Below are positions 29,581-43,160 of a stretch of DNA of 50,000 nt, piece after piece. Every line of letters starts with the position of its first letter. Positions within the stretch are counted from its first letter, which is position 1. The stretch is from Lingula anatina. Taxonomy: Eukaryota; Brachiopoda; Lingulata; Lingulida; Lingulidae. The position numbers and the translations under genes were made by a program. The DNA is taken from contig NW_019775725.1 in assembly GCF_001039355.2 (NCBI RefSeq), positions 1-50,000 on the forward strand, read 5' to 3'. The notes beneath the pieces are model-generated. The model ran no database searches. It worked only from the letters and a program-made list of their open reading frames with translations, and was not told the DNA's origin.

Positions 29581-32500
29581 CGTTATTGAGAACTGACATG
29601 GGTTTGGGTCAAATCCATCAAGGGTTGATGGATTTAACTGAAGCTAAGAAAATCACCTTAAAATTGCTTAACACGACTTAAATGTTTCTAAACTTGCACA
29701 CTCATGTACTTTTTTACTTTCCTACAGTGAACTTTTTTTTTGACCAAAAAAGAAGGTAGTGTTTGGTTTGCGGTTCAAGTTTACCACCTTTAGTGTAAGT
29801 GGCCTGTAGCCCCATCAAGCAATATCAGAACTACAGGTGACCCATACTAGAACTATTAGCAAAGAAGACTTAGGGTTATCTTTCATTCATGGATGAGGCA
29901 TCACTTGGATTCTTGTTTCATTCCCCATTTTCATTCGTGTCATTTGTCATCTATTTCAAAAAGAAATAAGGCTCCGCTGTGGTATATATCACCATGGCAA
30001 CCATCCATTGAGGTACATAGCATATAAATGCTTGTTTTTTTCGCATTCAATCTGCTAAATTCATTGTTTACACTTGTGCTAACATGTGGTGTAAGATAAA
30101 TGGACATTAACTAAAAAGGCTCCAAAGAGAATCTATTTCATCTACCACAAAATGGCCACAAATCACAAATGCAGGCGACCTCTACGAAACTTTATCATTC
30201 CATCTTGGACCATGCATGGAGGCAGGAGCCAGTGTTACCTCAAAGTTATGCCTCCAATATTTTTCCCATTTCTTACATCTACACCCAACATGCTTGAAAC
30301 ACCCAAGTGCTTGAGAGATCAAAGAGAACAGGACGGCTACCATCTACCTTCATTTCCTAAAGAAAAAGGACTTTTGTTTTCCTAGTTTTACTGGCCCATT
30401 ATAGCCCGCTGTGTTGGAGATGGTACTGATTTATTAACATGCCTTTTATGTTTTAAGGTTAGACCCAAACTGTTGCTACATCAAAAAGAAACGTGTATTG
30501 TTCTTTGATTGCTTTAGTAATGACAACAGAGATGCCGAGGTGACCTGGATGCTTTGCATATGTTACTGTATTTTTTCTCTCACAACATAATCCCAAGCAT
30601 CTGTATATGCAACTGAAGAAAACCAAAAAGTTCTTTGTTTTACTATAAAATAAACAGTTTTAAAGTTAGGATAAATACAAATGTAGTTTTATCCTAGTTC
30701 AAAGCTCCAGAACTGAGTGTTTTTTGGTTAGAGGTGGCCTGTCATCAAAATTGAATGGTTTAAAATCCACTGAAACTTGACAGTTTATGTTCACCGAATA
30801 CAAAACAACATCAGTTCAATGTGAGAATGTGTCTGCCTTACAAAGGGGGAGGGGGCGTAAATCTCAAATATATTCACGCCGCACCTCATTTATATAAAGA
30901 AAACATCTTAATGTCCAAACTTAATTTTTGCGCAACATTTTACAGACAGGAAAAGTGAAACCATGTTCTTTGTCATGGATATGATGAAAATTCTAATCAT
31001 AAACAGAATACTTACATGGACAACCAGGAAATGCATTACTCACCATTATAAAGCACTTTAATAGCTTGTGCCATCATATAGAACTTATCATTAAAAACAA
31101 ATAAATGCAATTTATTGTTTCAGGAACTTATAAGTTATTCAAACCATCTTGCGGTAAAATGAAGTGTTTACTTCAAATTGGCAGTTGCACTATTAAGATG
31201 CAAATGTTCATATATCACGTTTTTCTTTCACAATCTGGGCAATGTTTCAACGAGACATTAATATTAGAAAACATCTTACAAGTCATAATGAAAATGCTAC
31301 CGTTTAATGAATATTTAGGAACACAAATTTATTTTTATTGTATCCAGAATTGTTGTGGAGATATTAATGCAGATAATTACTGGAATTTCTGTTTTATCAT
31401 CCAGCATTTTCTACGCAGTATGTTTTGATGCAAATGTCACATTTTATTTATTGGGAGTCATAAAAGTTTTTTTTTATCCCTATTACCTACAGAATTATCA
31501 TTAAGAACAACATGAAACATAAAAGTTCATAAATCATGTGAACAAGACACTTTTTCTGGGATAAATACTTCTTAATAGGTAGAGGTGGTAATTAATTTAT
31601 ATCTAATACTTAAACAGATGAAATAGCTGAAGATAAAACATCATTTCCTGTAAAAAATAGCCATTGATAAACAAGATGTTTTAATGCGCTACAGAAAAGA
31701 AGATAATCAATTTGTTTAACATACATTATAACAGATCTATTTTGTTTTTACATTCCTTTTTTTTAAATGCTGAATATCATCTTTACTTTTTTCATTCTTT
31801 CAAAACACTATCCAAATATTTTTTCTATTCCAGTTTCCATGTAGTTTGAACTTAATAAAATTCTCTTGCCATCATCAGACTCCATAACATATTAAATTTT
31901 CAATTTATCTTGACAATTCAAGTTGTATACATATTAATCAATCTCAAACATCTCCCTAATTTTTTATTGCTAAAACAAAGTAGAACATTACTCACTGCAT
32001 CTAAATTATTGTGATGCTTTTGTTTCATTAATTTTTTGATAATCATAATTAATATTATTTTTTCCTTAGCATTCTCTTCTTCACATCTTTTTTTCTCATT
32101 TTTTTCTTTGAATGCATGAATTATTATACGTACATTTACACTAGGCCAGCAATAAATTTCCTCGCACACTGCAAGTCATGTGAGGAATTTCTAGGGGCTG
32201 CTTGTAGGCAGAATTCACAGAGAAATCACTGCTGGGCACCCTGTTCAAAGACCCATGGAGTATTCTTGAACTTTGCTACTATTCTAAACATTCAGATCTT
32301 CCACCCAGCATAAGAATTCAAGCGAGCACTACTGGAATCTGTAGGCAAAGCTACCACATGGGTTGTGATTGACAAGTCACGTTCTCTCCATCTCAGCTTC
32401 TCACACACTCCTGACATCCAGTTCATCCATAGCTTTCAACAAGACCTGACTATTGTAATGACATGAACAAATGGCTGTCCATCAACACACTGATATAAAT

Positions 32501-35500
32501 ACAGAGTTCATTTTCTCTTCATTCTCCTTCTGTTCAGTTCTCTCTGTAGGATCCATCTTGCTAATGTGCAGAAGGGGACAGTGGAGAAATTATCATTTTT
32601 TTTTCAAAAACCTGATATACAAATAAATCACAGAAAGGTTTAACTTAGGTGAAAAAAAAATTATTTGATGACAAATGTGACTAATGGCTCAGGGTAGCTC
32701 AACATATGAATTTGTGTTGGTTGTTTTAGAATATTCTTTCTTTCATTGCTGCATAATGTACCAAAAAGGCCCTAATTTTTATTGTAACATAATTGTGAAA
32801 TGTATTTGACTTGTTCAGTTGCAGTTAATGTAGGGTCTTTTCTATTGGTTTAAATGGAGACTTAATTAGTTTGAAAGTCTTAAGTTGAGGAATCTCCCAA
32901 ATAATCACATCCCAGTATTAAGTTATTTGACTTTTGAAGTTCAATGACAGGCGTACATTTCTCAGCAAGTGAGAAACAAGTCAGAGTGTTGGTAGGACAT
33001 CATATTCCACTAAGGATTGACATGGTAATTTGCAAAGTACCTTTGTAATTATTTAAAACTCAGCAACAAAATTGAAACAAACAAACATAAAATAAATCAG
33101 CTGAAAATACATATGTAAAACATTAATTTTTGCACATTAAAATGAATTAATTTCTACATTTAATTTTGCTGGATTTGATCATTTGGAAGATGATAGCAGC
33201 TGTGAAAAGTAAGTTTTTCTAATGCACATATTCTGAGAAACTGAAGGTAAAACTGAAACCATATTAACACTTTGGAAATTACATAAAAGCACACCATCAA
33301 GAGGATTTGTGCGCCTGAAATGGTGACAAAGTGAAGTTAAGGCAACAACATGAAATATCTCATAATTTGAAACATTTCACAGGTACACTTAGCGAACATG
33401 CCCTTATATTAAAAGATGTCAGAAATCATACACAATATGCATTATGATCCCATAACATCAAATCCGATTTGCAACCTACAGAAGTACTTCCACACAAAAA
33501 AATTCCAATTTCCCCATCTTCCTTCCTCCCCTTTAAAAGTGTTGTGCCGCGTTTATCTGAGACTGTCTATCACTCTGGAGGCTCCCTTCACTCTGGGCTG
33601 CGCCAGGTGACTTGTCTGTCAGATCAACTCTGACTCAAACTCACTTCAATGCTTTCTTCCTACCGCTCTGTTTAGTTTGAAAACAGACACTCACCCCACT
33701 GATTACAGCGCATGTCACCCCTGCTTAAACTTCTTTACCAAACCTTGCAAAAAGAAACCCAAGTCTGAAGATTAGTTTTCACAATCAGAAGTAAATTTAG
33801 CCCTCTGAAGTGTAAAATGGGGAAGGAAATGGCAATAATTCAAACCTGCCATTGTGGTACGAGGGGGTTAGGGAGAGAGGTGGTAATGAACCCGAGGTAA
33901 TACAGTCCAACAACACTCCTATTTCATTCCAAATTCTTGTATAAATTTTATCTTACTTTTGTTTGCTAAGTTCTCATATCATAAAGCAGATCCTTGACAT
34001 CCACAACCTTTTTTCTTATTTCCTTTTTTTTAGGTCACAAAAGCAGACTGAACACCAAAGAATAATACATATACAAGCCGCCTCTGCTACTTAACTCCAA
34101 ATGACCCACTCCATGTTTCTTCATGAAACAGGCATGTCCTATTTATTCTGTTATCTCTAGACGTTTTGACACCTCCGTCTGATAATATGAAAATGAACAA
34201 GATTGCTGTACATTGGATTTAGATGATTTTCAGAAAATTACTGACAAATCAGACTGACTAGTGTTATTAATGGCCTGACTTTTGATTTGACATTAACAAA
34301 CAACAAGAATAATAAGATTTATACCCTGAACTGATTGCATGTACTACCTCTGAGAGTAAATTTCTGGTTGCCACGGAAACCTACAAATCCCCTGACACTG
34401 AGCATTCAATGCAATTTTAAGCAGAATGGAAGTGACCGTACTGTAAAACCCCACCCCAGAGAGCCTTTTTTTTTTGATAAATTGGATAACATGCATGCGA
34501 AAGTTTGCAGTTAAAACACATGATGTTGAACGAAAAAATTCAGTGAAGTCAGACGCAAAGTAGCCTGTAACTTTGATTTTCGTTTTTTTCTCTGAGTGAT
34601 TTGTTTCAGCATACCTGCTCCCTGACTAAAGTGTTAAAATGTTGATGAAATTTCCCATACAAACAGGAGCACAGTGCACAGGAAAATGTCAATATTCACC
34701 CTTGTTTAGTTTCTCATCAGAACTGCTGACTTGGGTTTAAAAAAACACTACACCAAGAATGGAATTTGTTATTTTTGAGATAGCGGTATGCTTAGATCTC
34801 AGTGAGGTACCTGAGTATCATCACAAGAACTTCAATGTCCTAGTCATCTAACAGTGCAATCATTGAATACTTCCTGATCTTCTAGTTTGTTGCCAGTCTA
34901 TTGATTAGAAAAATACAAACTGTGTGGCAGAAAAATCAAAAGCAGAGACAACTGCAAGTGAAAAAGAATTGTCCCACGTCAGACATGCTGCTGCCGGGCA
35001 CTTTTTCTAAAGCAAATCAAAGCTTTTGGTGAATACAAGCTGTTTTCATAAAGGGACCACCCCGGGAACCTTCACAAGTCAATCTTAAGATGGACAGAAT
35101 TCTAATAACTATATACTACTGCACACAACCCAACATCCTCCAATTAACACCAAGTTTTGTCCTGTTCAATTGCCACCCTAGCTTCCATTTTGAAAGTAAA
35201 CACAAGTCTTCCGATATCATCTTTAATGGTTAAATTCAAACTGATATAAAATCAATGCAGCTTGAGTGTTCATCACCTCAGGCTGGAAGAGGGAGGTCCG
35301 CTCCACAACAAAGGTACCGCTGTATGTGCTACTCGTTTACTTTGTCCACTGGGGCGAAAATGTGTATAAAAACTCAAGTTTGGAGCTAAAAAGTGAAGAA
35401 AATCAATATGACTTGACATACCAATTACGTAGGTTTAAGAGTTTCTTCGTCTCCCCTCAAGCAAACTGGCTTTACATTTTTTTGGTTCTCTAAATCCAAC

Positions 35501-38276
35501 ATTAACCATCTGCTCTTTTGTGGAGGGGAAACCAACCCATCAAAAATGTTATTTTTATTGTGCACCTGAGCAGAAGCTTCGTCTGAATACATACACGCCA
35601 CACACATGTACACAACAGAGACATTTTCATCAGGTTTTATTCAGACAGAACTGAAAGAAACCAAGGCGCTGTGAGGATGTTATCTTAGCAGCACTTAATT
35701 CTGCTCTGCAAGAAAATGAGAAAATTTGCATAGAAAATAAACTTCACTCCTTATTTCAAGACACGGATTGTTTTCCAAGCATGCCTTGCAATCTCAACTG
35801 GCCGAGTATTTTTCTAAAAACCTGTCGTATTTCATAAAACGTCCCTTAACTATGCTGTTCAAGTAATTCAACCAAAATACAAAGATTGCCAAATTTTTTA
35901 CAATTTGAACAGAAACAGTAACACGTTACCCTCCGTAGACTGGTTGCTTTGGGTTTCAAATTATTTCACGCTTGTACTTCAGAGGATAAACACTCTAAAG
36001 TACTGTAGTATGACATTGCCAAATGGGACACAGGCTTATTTACATATTTTCTTTGAAGTAGCTAACAAACACACTGGATTGTTCAAACAAAAAGACCACA
36101 TGGGTGTCCTACGCACTATGAGAAAAATCAGAACAAACCCTCTTCAGAAAGTACATGAAAACCACACGAAGGCTATAACAAAAGCTGTGACCAGTAGGGG
36201 GTAATATCTTCAACGTCTGCTAAAAAGATGCTTTGAACTCGTCAAGTGTTTGTTCTGTTTATTCCACTTTGTATTTTCTGCTCTCATGGAGAGTGCAAAA
36301 TTATCTTTTTTATCCCTTTGCATGAGCCATGGTTGATTTTTTTTATCAAAGTTGTGGTTGACCCAAGGGTCACAATCAAACAAACTCTTCATATCTTGTT
36401 TGCTTTTTTAAAATGGTTTCTAATAGAGTATTTGGGCGAGGTGACTCCGCAGGTGTGGCTTATTCTTTAATAGGTGGGGCAACTTATATCACTAAAGAAG
36501 TAGAGGTCATCTGCAAGAAAAATAACAGCAAATTAGTTTTTTTTTTCTATAAATTCCATAACTGCAGTTCAGTCGCCCACCAAGAGGTTTGCAGTAGCTG
36601 CAGAAATATTGGTTGTTTGTAATGCTATTCTATTACGAGTTGGAGATGGATTATTTTCTTGCCTGAATGTGTGGTTATTTAAAACCTTCAGTAATACCAT
36701 CTCAGGTTGCATCCACCGAGTAAAACTTGCCCAGAGGGCAGTGACTTCTGACAATGGGAAATCTATCCAGCCATTCCCTATACACCGCCATTATCTGATG
36801 GGTGTGTGAAGCAGTCATTCTTCTCTGTTTACTTTGTAGTACAAAGCCGGTGTTAATTCACAGAAATCAATGACATGTGAACTACATCTTGCTTTCAAGT
36901 ACCTGAGCTTCATTATTTCAACAACCCTAGTAAAGTGTCAAGAAAAAAAAACTGCCTGTGAAAAAGTGAATTAATGAATATAGGCTTTGCACTTAGCTGG
37001 AGTTCAAATGTTTGCTTTATTATTACTATCTCCTCTATCATTTAATTTCAAAATCCTTACGTCAGTTGAAGATCTCTAATTATATTTCAATTAGAATAAA
37101 AGCTATAAAATATAAAATTGATCCTGCCAATAACTTGACAAACTACCACGGCTTTCAACTTCCAGTATGAATGGGAACACTTCAGTGAAAAACAACAGTT
37201 CTCGGCCTGGTACTCACATTCTCAAAGTGGGTTAGAAAAGTCATTTGTTTTCAGCTGATAGTCTCCAACTCATTATCTCCAGATAATAAATGTTCATGTC
37301 AAGTATTTTAATATCTCCTTCAATTTGTATCAGGACAGTCGTTCATCACGGGAACATTTTGCTAATGAGCAGATAATTACAAAAGTATGTAATTAAAACA
37401 CACACAGATCAATCATGGTGAAAGTTATGAAAGTGGTAACCATGCGTAGCAAGGCACGGAGACAAGAAGAGAACTCAAACCTCACTTACCAGACATTGCT
37501 CCAGGAAACCATTCATTAGACAAGCTGAAAAAATGGAACTATTCGACATTTTTCTCCAGAAAAATGATCCATCAAGGCAGAGATACCCATTAAACTTGGT
37601 TATGACTAGCAAGACAACTTATGACTTCCTGTATGCCATTTCAAGCTGGCCTTTCTTCTTTTGTAAAAAAGATGACAAACTGACTAACTGAAAACCATTG
37701 TTTTGGTACTTGGGTCTAAAATTGTGATCATTGTGTTTGAAATGATGCTATCTATCTATTTTGATTACAGTGCGAGGGATACAAAATAAGCTATTTATAA
37801 AACATCATTTATCATTACAAGATGTAAATGCAGCCAGTGGTGTTATCAATTGTAATTACAATATTTCTTGAGAAAACACACTGCTCTGTCATCCCTAAGG
37901 TAATATAAAAAAGCAGCAATAAAGCTTCTGAAACACTACATTTGGAAAGACATGAATCTGAATTTTATTCATTTTCCTCAAGATTGACACAAGAATGCAT
38001 AATTTTGATGTATTCCTTCTCAAAACTAAAGAAACTGAAGCGGCTTTTCCCATACCCAGAGGCAATGCTTGCGGTGATCAAACAACGCCTCTGGTCAAAT
38101 AACGGTAAATTATTAGCTACTGTCCATCTTGCAGTACACAAGGGACAACCAAATGGACCTTATCAATCAGCTTGGACTTTAAGTGCCCGCTAGCCCATAT
38201 CATCATATCTATCTTGTTCTCCTTCATTATCTCCTCTGAATATACATCAGCTAAGAGAACAAAGGCATTTTCCACG
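29581..38276. other. Gene desert segment
   Basis: 8.7 kb of AT-rich non-coding sequence. ORFs of 60-107 codons (for example 31105-31428 and 35905-36204) show no domain, no splice context and low-complexity composition. A homeodomain-site cluster (GCTAATGAG, ATAATTACA, GTAATTAAAA) lies near 37355-37400. Confidence 0.35.
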
Positions 38277-38303
38277 TTTTTTTTTTTTTTTTTTTTTTTT
38301 TTT
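38277..38303. repeat. Poly(T) tract
   Basis: 27 consecutive T. It could be the poly(A) tail of a minus-strand retroposed copy, but no recognisable gene precedes it. Confidence 0.9.
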
Positions 38304-38599
38304 GCATAAGGGATGTGCCTTTTTTTAATGAACATGAATGAAAAATATTCAAACAAGAGAAAAGCCTTGTATATTGATGTTTTATTCAGTTTACAGATTA
38401 ATATGGGCCTAGGAACAAAGAATTAACCAACATCGCCATTTTTATTGGAAGAAAAAACAATGTAGATTCATCAGTTGATCATGTTCTCTTTTGTGTGAAC
38501 ATCCATCAGATTTGTGCAATACTCAACTGTTCAAGTAACATTTGGATGCAGGCAAAAAATAGTCACACAAAGTCAATGATTTTATTATTATTAATAAGC

Positions 38600-38712
38600 T
38601 TGTGGAACACTACCTATGTCACACTTGAACCTTGTTTCAATGTATTTCATGTATTTAAGTTTGGTCATAGCCTCAAACCAATAAAGAATTATTATTATTA
38701 TTAATAATAAGC
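38600..38712 (+). mobile_element. Possible 3' end of a retroposon with (ATT)n tail
   Basis: The segment ends CCAATAAAGAATT followed by ATT repeats (38687-38710), the usual look of a LINE or SINE 3' end with a microsatellite tail. No coding part remains. Confidence 0.35.
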
Positions 38713-39332
38713 TCTAGTAATAATCTATGTCAAATTCTTATCATCTTTATATTACTTTTCTTTAAGGTAGACAGAAACAAGTTTATGGCAAAATAAAACA
38801 CTGTTTTACCACCATCTGAACATCAAGTTTTATTAAAGATCATCATGACAAGTTTTCTAGGAACTAGTTGATGTCTGCACCACATGGAAGAGGAATCCCC
38901 TGCATGGTGCACTGTCGTCAGTGTTCAAATGAGCAGAATCTGACAGTAAGTCAAAGATGCTCTCCTCTCTGGGTGGGCCTTGGTGACCTTTGGGAAAACC
39001 CAATGATTTGATTTGACAAGACAACTGTGTTGTCAGGTAGTCTGACATATGGGCCAGCGCCAGGGCTCAGTCATGCTGGGGTGAAGAACACAACAACTGC
39101 TCAGGTCAGATCAGGTCAGAGAAAACACAGACAGAAGTAGACAGGAGTTACCCAGAGGTTCATTAGAAACCTAGAAATATGACAACTTCAAACAGATATG
39201 CATCAGGCTGATACGCAGAACATCTCAGATATGGAGATATGTTATGCTGGGAATGGAGCAAGTAATAGGGAAACTCTCTTTAAAAAACATTTGGAAGTTT
39301 ATTGGACTTTTTATCTGGATGATTGAAAAGAC
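38713..39332. other. Gene desert segment, nothing distinctive
   Basis: AT-rich non-coding sequence with no supported feature. Confidence 0.4.
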
Positions 39333-39565
39333 AGCCTGGTTGTCAATCTCGGCTCTTGCTGGTTCTGGTATGATTTGGTTAGTCCCTGGCTGTCAGTCTC
39401 TAAACTTTCTAGTACTGACATGAGTTGGTTGGAGTCCCTGGTTGTCAGTCTCTACACTTTCTAGTACTGAAATGAGTTGGTTGGAGTCCTTGGTTGTCAG
39501 TCTCTACACTTTCTAGTACTGACAAGAGTTGGTTGGAGTCCCTGGTTGTCAGTCTCTAAAATTGT
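39333..39565. repeat. Minisatellite, 52-bp unit, about 4.5 copies
   Basis: Units containing GGTTGGAGTCCCTGGTTGTC, then AGTCTCTACACTTTCTAGTA, begin at 39427, 39479 and 39531, exactly 52 bp apart. A diverged copy lies to the left. ORFs crossing it are by-products of the repeat. Confidence 0.85.
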
Positions 39566-40382
39566 TAGTAATGTCAGGAGTTTTTCGCAGCACCTAGCTG
39601 CTCTTGTCTCATTTTCCACGGTTGACAACGTGAAGGATGAGGTACAACTGGTACGTGTCACCTTTTTAAAAATTAACACAACATTGTCAACTAAAACTGT
39701 CATGATGACAAGTAAATTTAGACATTTGTCATTGTTGTAACAAATTGTAGGCCCATTCTATTGAAGATACAACGTATCTGTCAGCTTTCAGAGATAATTA
39801 CGTGTCAACCATTTTCCAATGCAGATGTTGTTTTTCACCATTTTATTTCTGTGGTCCAATATATATATATATATCATGAAAACTAATTTTGATGAAATAT
39901 TAAATATTAAAGAATGATCTTATTCATTTTCAAAGTGGGACAAACTTCAAAATATGAATGCCAAATGAAATATAGGTCTGGCAAATTTATCATTTTTAAA
40001 TTTCTGCTAAATCATTCAAGACATCTAAAATGACAGCCGTTTTCATTCAGTGACAAAAAACTCTGAATTTCAGACAAAGGTAACTTAATCATAATCTATA
40101 TATATATATTTTTTTTTTATCAAAAAAGTATTAATATAAACTAAATAACCAAATCAATTAATAAAAAATAAAATAAAGATGAAAAGTCATCCATCACCTG
40201 GAAATAACTAAGTTATGACATTAATTTAGTGCCTGGGGCAAATACTGTACCTGTACATAGACAGAGTCAGGAAATATTCAAAACATCTTCCAGTAAACTA
40301 CACTATTATTGTGCACACAAAAAGTAAAATAGATATTCAGTTGCATTTTATTATGAAGGTTAAGCTGTCCAATACAATAACT

Positions 40383-40385
<3 letters not shown>
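39566..40385. other. Gene desert segment with TA-rich runs
   Basis: No gene seen. Short (TA)n runs occur near 39860 and 40097. Confidence 0.4.
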
Positions 40386-40420
<35 letters not shown>

Positions 40421-40500
40421 AGAGAGAGAGAGAAAGGAGAGTAAGAGAGGGGAGAGAGAGAGAGGGAAAGGGGGGTTAAAGGCAGAGAGACACAGAGAGA
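40386..40500. repeat. Interrupted (GA)n microsatellite
   Basis: A GA-rich tract, purest at 40386-40416, then interrupted by CAGA, AAAGG and GGGG. Minus-strand ORFs here are Ser/Leu low-complexity artefacts. A run of C lies just to its right, near 40545. Confidence 0.9.
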
Positions 40501-42779
40501 GCAGACTGAGGGTGTAGGTCTCCTCCACCAGCCCGCTCCCCCCCCCCCATCATAACCCGGAGCCTTCCCATCACCACCTGGCCCGCCCATCATCAGCCCT
40601 CATCAGCCCTCAGTGCTGGTGTCAGTCTCTTCACCAGCTGTCAGTCTAAGGCAGTGTTTGCTTTCAAGGGGTTAAGGATATAATCACAGGTAGACCAGAT
40701 TGTCCCTGAAGGTGGCCGCAGCACAGAAGGGTGTCCCTCATCTTAACTGTCAGGAAAAATTAGTGACGCACCCATAACCCACATGAGAGGGAATTCTTTC
40801 AACTGAGTCTTCTTCTGATTTCCACCTAGCTTGATTGAATGCTAACACAAGGGAACTAAACACTACATTTTTCTTCCATAGAGATAAACAAGCAATTAAA
40901 GCTATATAATAATCGGTATGTTACCTGCCGAACTTTTTTGATCTCAACATCCATCAATCATGTAACATGACAGCTACAACCTGGTACCAGCAAGCACAGA
41001 TAAAAATGAAATGTTTAGGAAACATGCAAATGCCTGCTCTAAGGCACAGAGCAGTATCACCCGGCTTGATCTCCTATGTACAGCCACTGAAACTACATGC
41101 AATGGCAACATCAAGGGAAATCGGAGATAGGTTTGATTTGTACAGGAGGTCTCCGTGGCAGGTTGCAAAGGTCCTCAGATCCGCATGCTCTAAAAATCAA
41201 ACATGCAAATGAAAAATTACCACCTTTACAGGCAAAAAATGACGCTTAAATTCTTATACATTTGGGAAAATTCACACCTAAAGACTGAGATTGCTTGTCC
41301 CTAAGTGCAGACATTACAAGGTTTGGTGCTGATGGTGGCTTTCACTAATTACAAGGACCAAAGATAGAGATTCTGGTGGAGAGTTTATTTACCTCCCATT
41401 AACCTGATAGAACTGATAAATATTACATACTTCTCAACCCTAATTTTACCCAGCCTGCAGTGCAAATATATTCCATAGAATTTTTCTGCACTGGCATTTT
41501 TCATGTGACTCTAGTCAGTGAATATCAGACCAGTAAAACTCAAGGACTGCATGAGTGTGTGTGCATTTATGGTGTCCAGGTAGCTTAGGTTACAGAATCC
41601 ATCCACAGCAAATATCACTGTTTTGCAGCTTAAAATTACCTTTGATATCTTTTGGGACAATGAAATAGATATTAGGCACATGCAATATACTTTTTACCTG
41701 TCATGAAGTCAGGAGTTACTAACTTAACATTGCATATTCACTTAAAAAAATTCTGAAACAGGACAAGATATGCAAAATCCTTTTATTAAGGAGTCATAAA
41801 TCTGCCATATTTAGGAGAAACAGGCAGAAAATAACATTATCTAAGAAACAAATAGCTCATTGACAGATTCCCAGTAAAGAGGTCTGTTGCAAAGAGATAC
41901 ATTTACATAAAAGTTTCCTCTTTATGAATGACACTGAGTCTATATCTGGTTAATAACTAATAGAGAACTGCACCAGCTCTGCAGATAGCAGGCAGGATCT
42001 TAACACTCTGTTTGACCCATCTCACTTGGATGCTGCCCTAATGTTTTATTGGCCTCTTAAACCCTTTTTCTAATTTGGGAAGGGATCATGTTTGGATTCA
42101 AGCATATCTTATTAACCATTTGAGATACAAATATGATGTGACATTCAACAAGACTGATAGGCCCACAGAGGGGAGATCCATTTTTTCTCAAGAATGAGAT
42201 CATACTGATAGGTGATCTGGTCACCTAGAAAAACCTTAAACTGAAAACATATATTTGAGGAGGGGGTTTGTGGATGAATTGTCAAAAAAAAATTAAATCT
42301 TTGAAGAATGTTCAATCAAGTGTTAATTTGTACCTGGTAACAAAAGTTTTGTGACAACTTATCAAGGTCTGTACTCCTGGATTAAAAACAAAGAATGTCT
42401 ACCAACACTATTGTACTTGTACAGGGATTCTATCTTTATATGAAATCCCCTTGCGGCTTTTAACAGACAATGATTTTACGTCGGAATACTTTTTCATGTT
42501 CAATATATTTGTAGCCATACATTCAAAATGAATTGTCTGCTTTACTAATGTATAGAATAACCACTTGGCATGGGGGCATGGGCAGGAGAAGCCAGCAAAA
42601 TGCCAATGTTGTGTGTAACCAAGTTGATTATAGATCCAGTGTCTACATGTTCCTAATATTGAATGAAGAATACCGCACAGTTTCTGGCCTCTGTGTAACT
42701 CATTATCACTCCCCCTGGAGAATTCCAGAATGACTTACAAGTCCTGTTGATATACAATTTGTGTGTCACTATCTGACAG
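40501..42779. other. Gene desert segment
   Basis: Non-coding. No convincing ORF, repeat family or RNA gene was recognised. Confidence 0.4.
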
Positions 42780-43160
42780 CAGCAGTGTGTGACACAAATT
42801 GGATATGACAAATGATCAGGGAAAGGTCTCTGCTTAACATCACAAAGTCTGATAAACTACTCCCTGGGCTCTTGACTGGCAAGCTGAAGCAGGAGTGAAG
42901 TTACTGTTCGGGCTTGGAAATACAGCCGGTTTATTGGATCTTCTTGGTTGTTTACAGACGTTAACCGGGTTATTGGAAGATGACACTGCTACTGGGGCAC
43001 CCTGAGTCCCTCTTGCTAATTACGATGCAGCTGCTGCCGGGATTGGCCACTCTCTAGACACTGATCCATCACTGGAAATGATTGACATCAATCATGTCTA
43101 TTGCATGACTGTCAAACTACCACTAGATGAAATTTGGCCAGATAATGGGTAAATCGCAAG
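42780..43160. promoter_or_regulatory. Candidate enhancer with paired PBX-type sites
   Basis: A less AT-rich, repeat-free block. TGATTGACATCAATCA (43079-43094) is two PBX/MEIS-type sites facing each other. Nearby are GCTAATTACG (homeodomain), CAGCTGCTG (E-box) and GTTTATTGG and GTTATTGG repeats. The motif is of the same class as those in the zinc-finger gene promoter and at 20501. Confidence 0.35.

Noticed and set aside
31105-31428. 107-codon plus-strand ORF in the desert
   Set aside because: No recognisable protein features and no neighbouring exons; expected by chance over 31 kb.
35905-36204. 99-codon plus-strand ORF in the desert
   Set aside because: Starts at a non-ATG codon, has no domain, and flanking sequence lacks a convincing gene structure.
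38117-38356. 79-codon minus-strand ORF with a poly-lysine run
   Set aside because: The lysines come from the 27-T tract.
40337-40593. Ser/Leu-rich and Gly-rich minus-strand ORFs
   Set aside because: Translations of the GA microsatellite and C tract.
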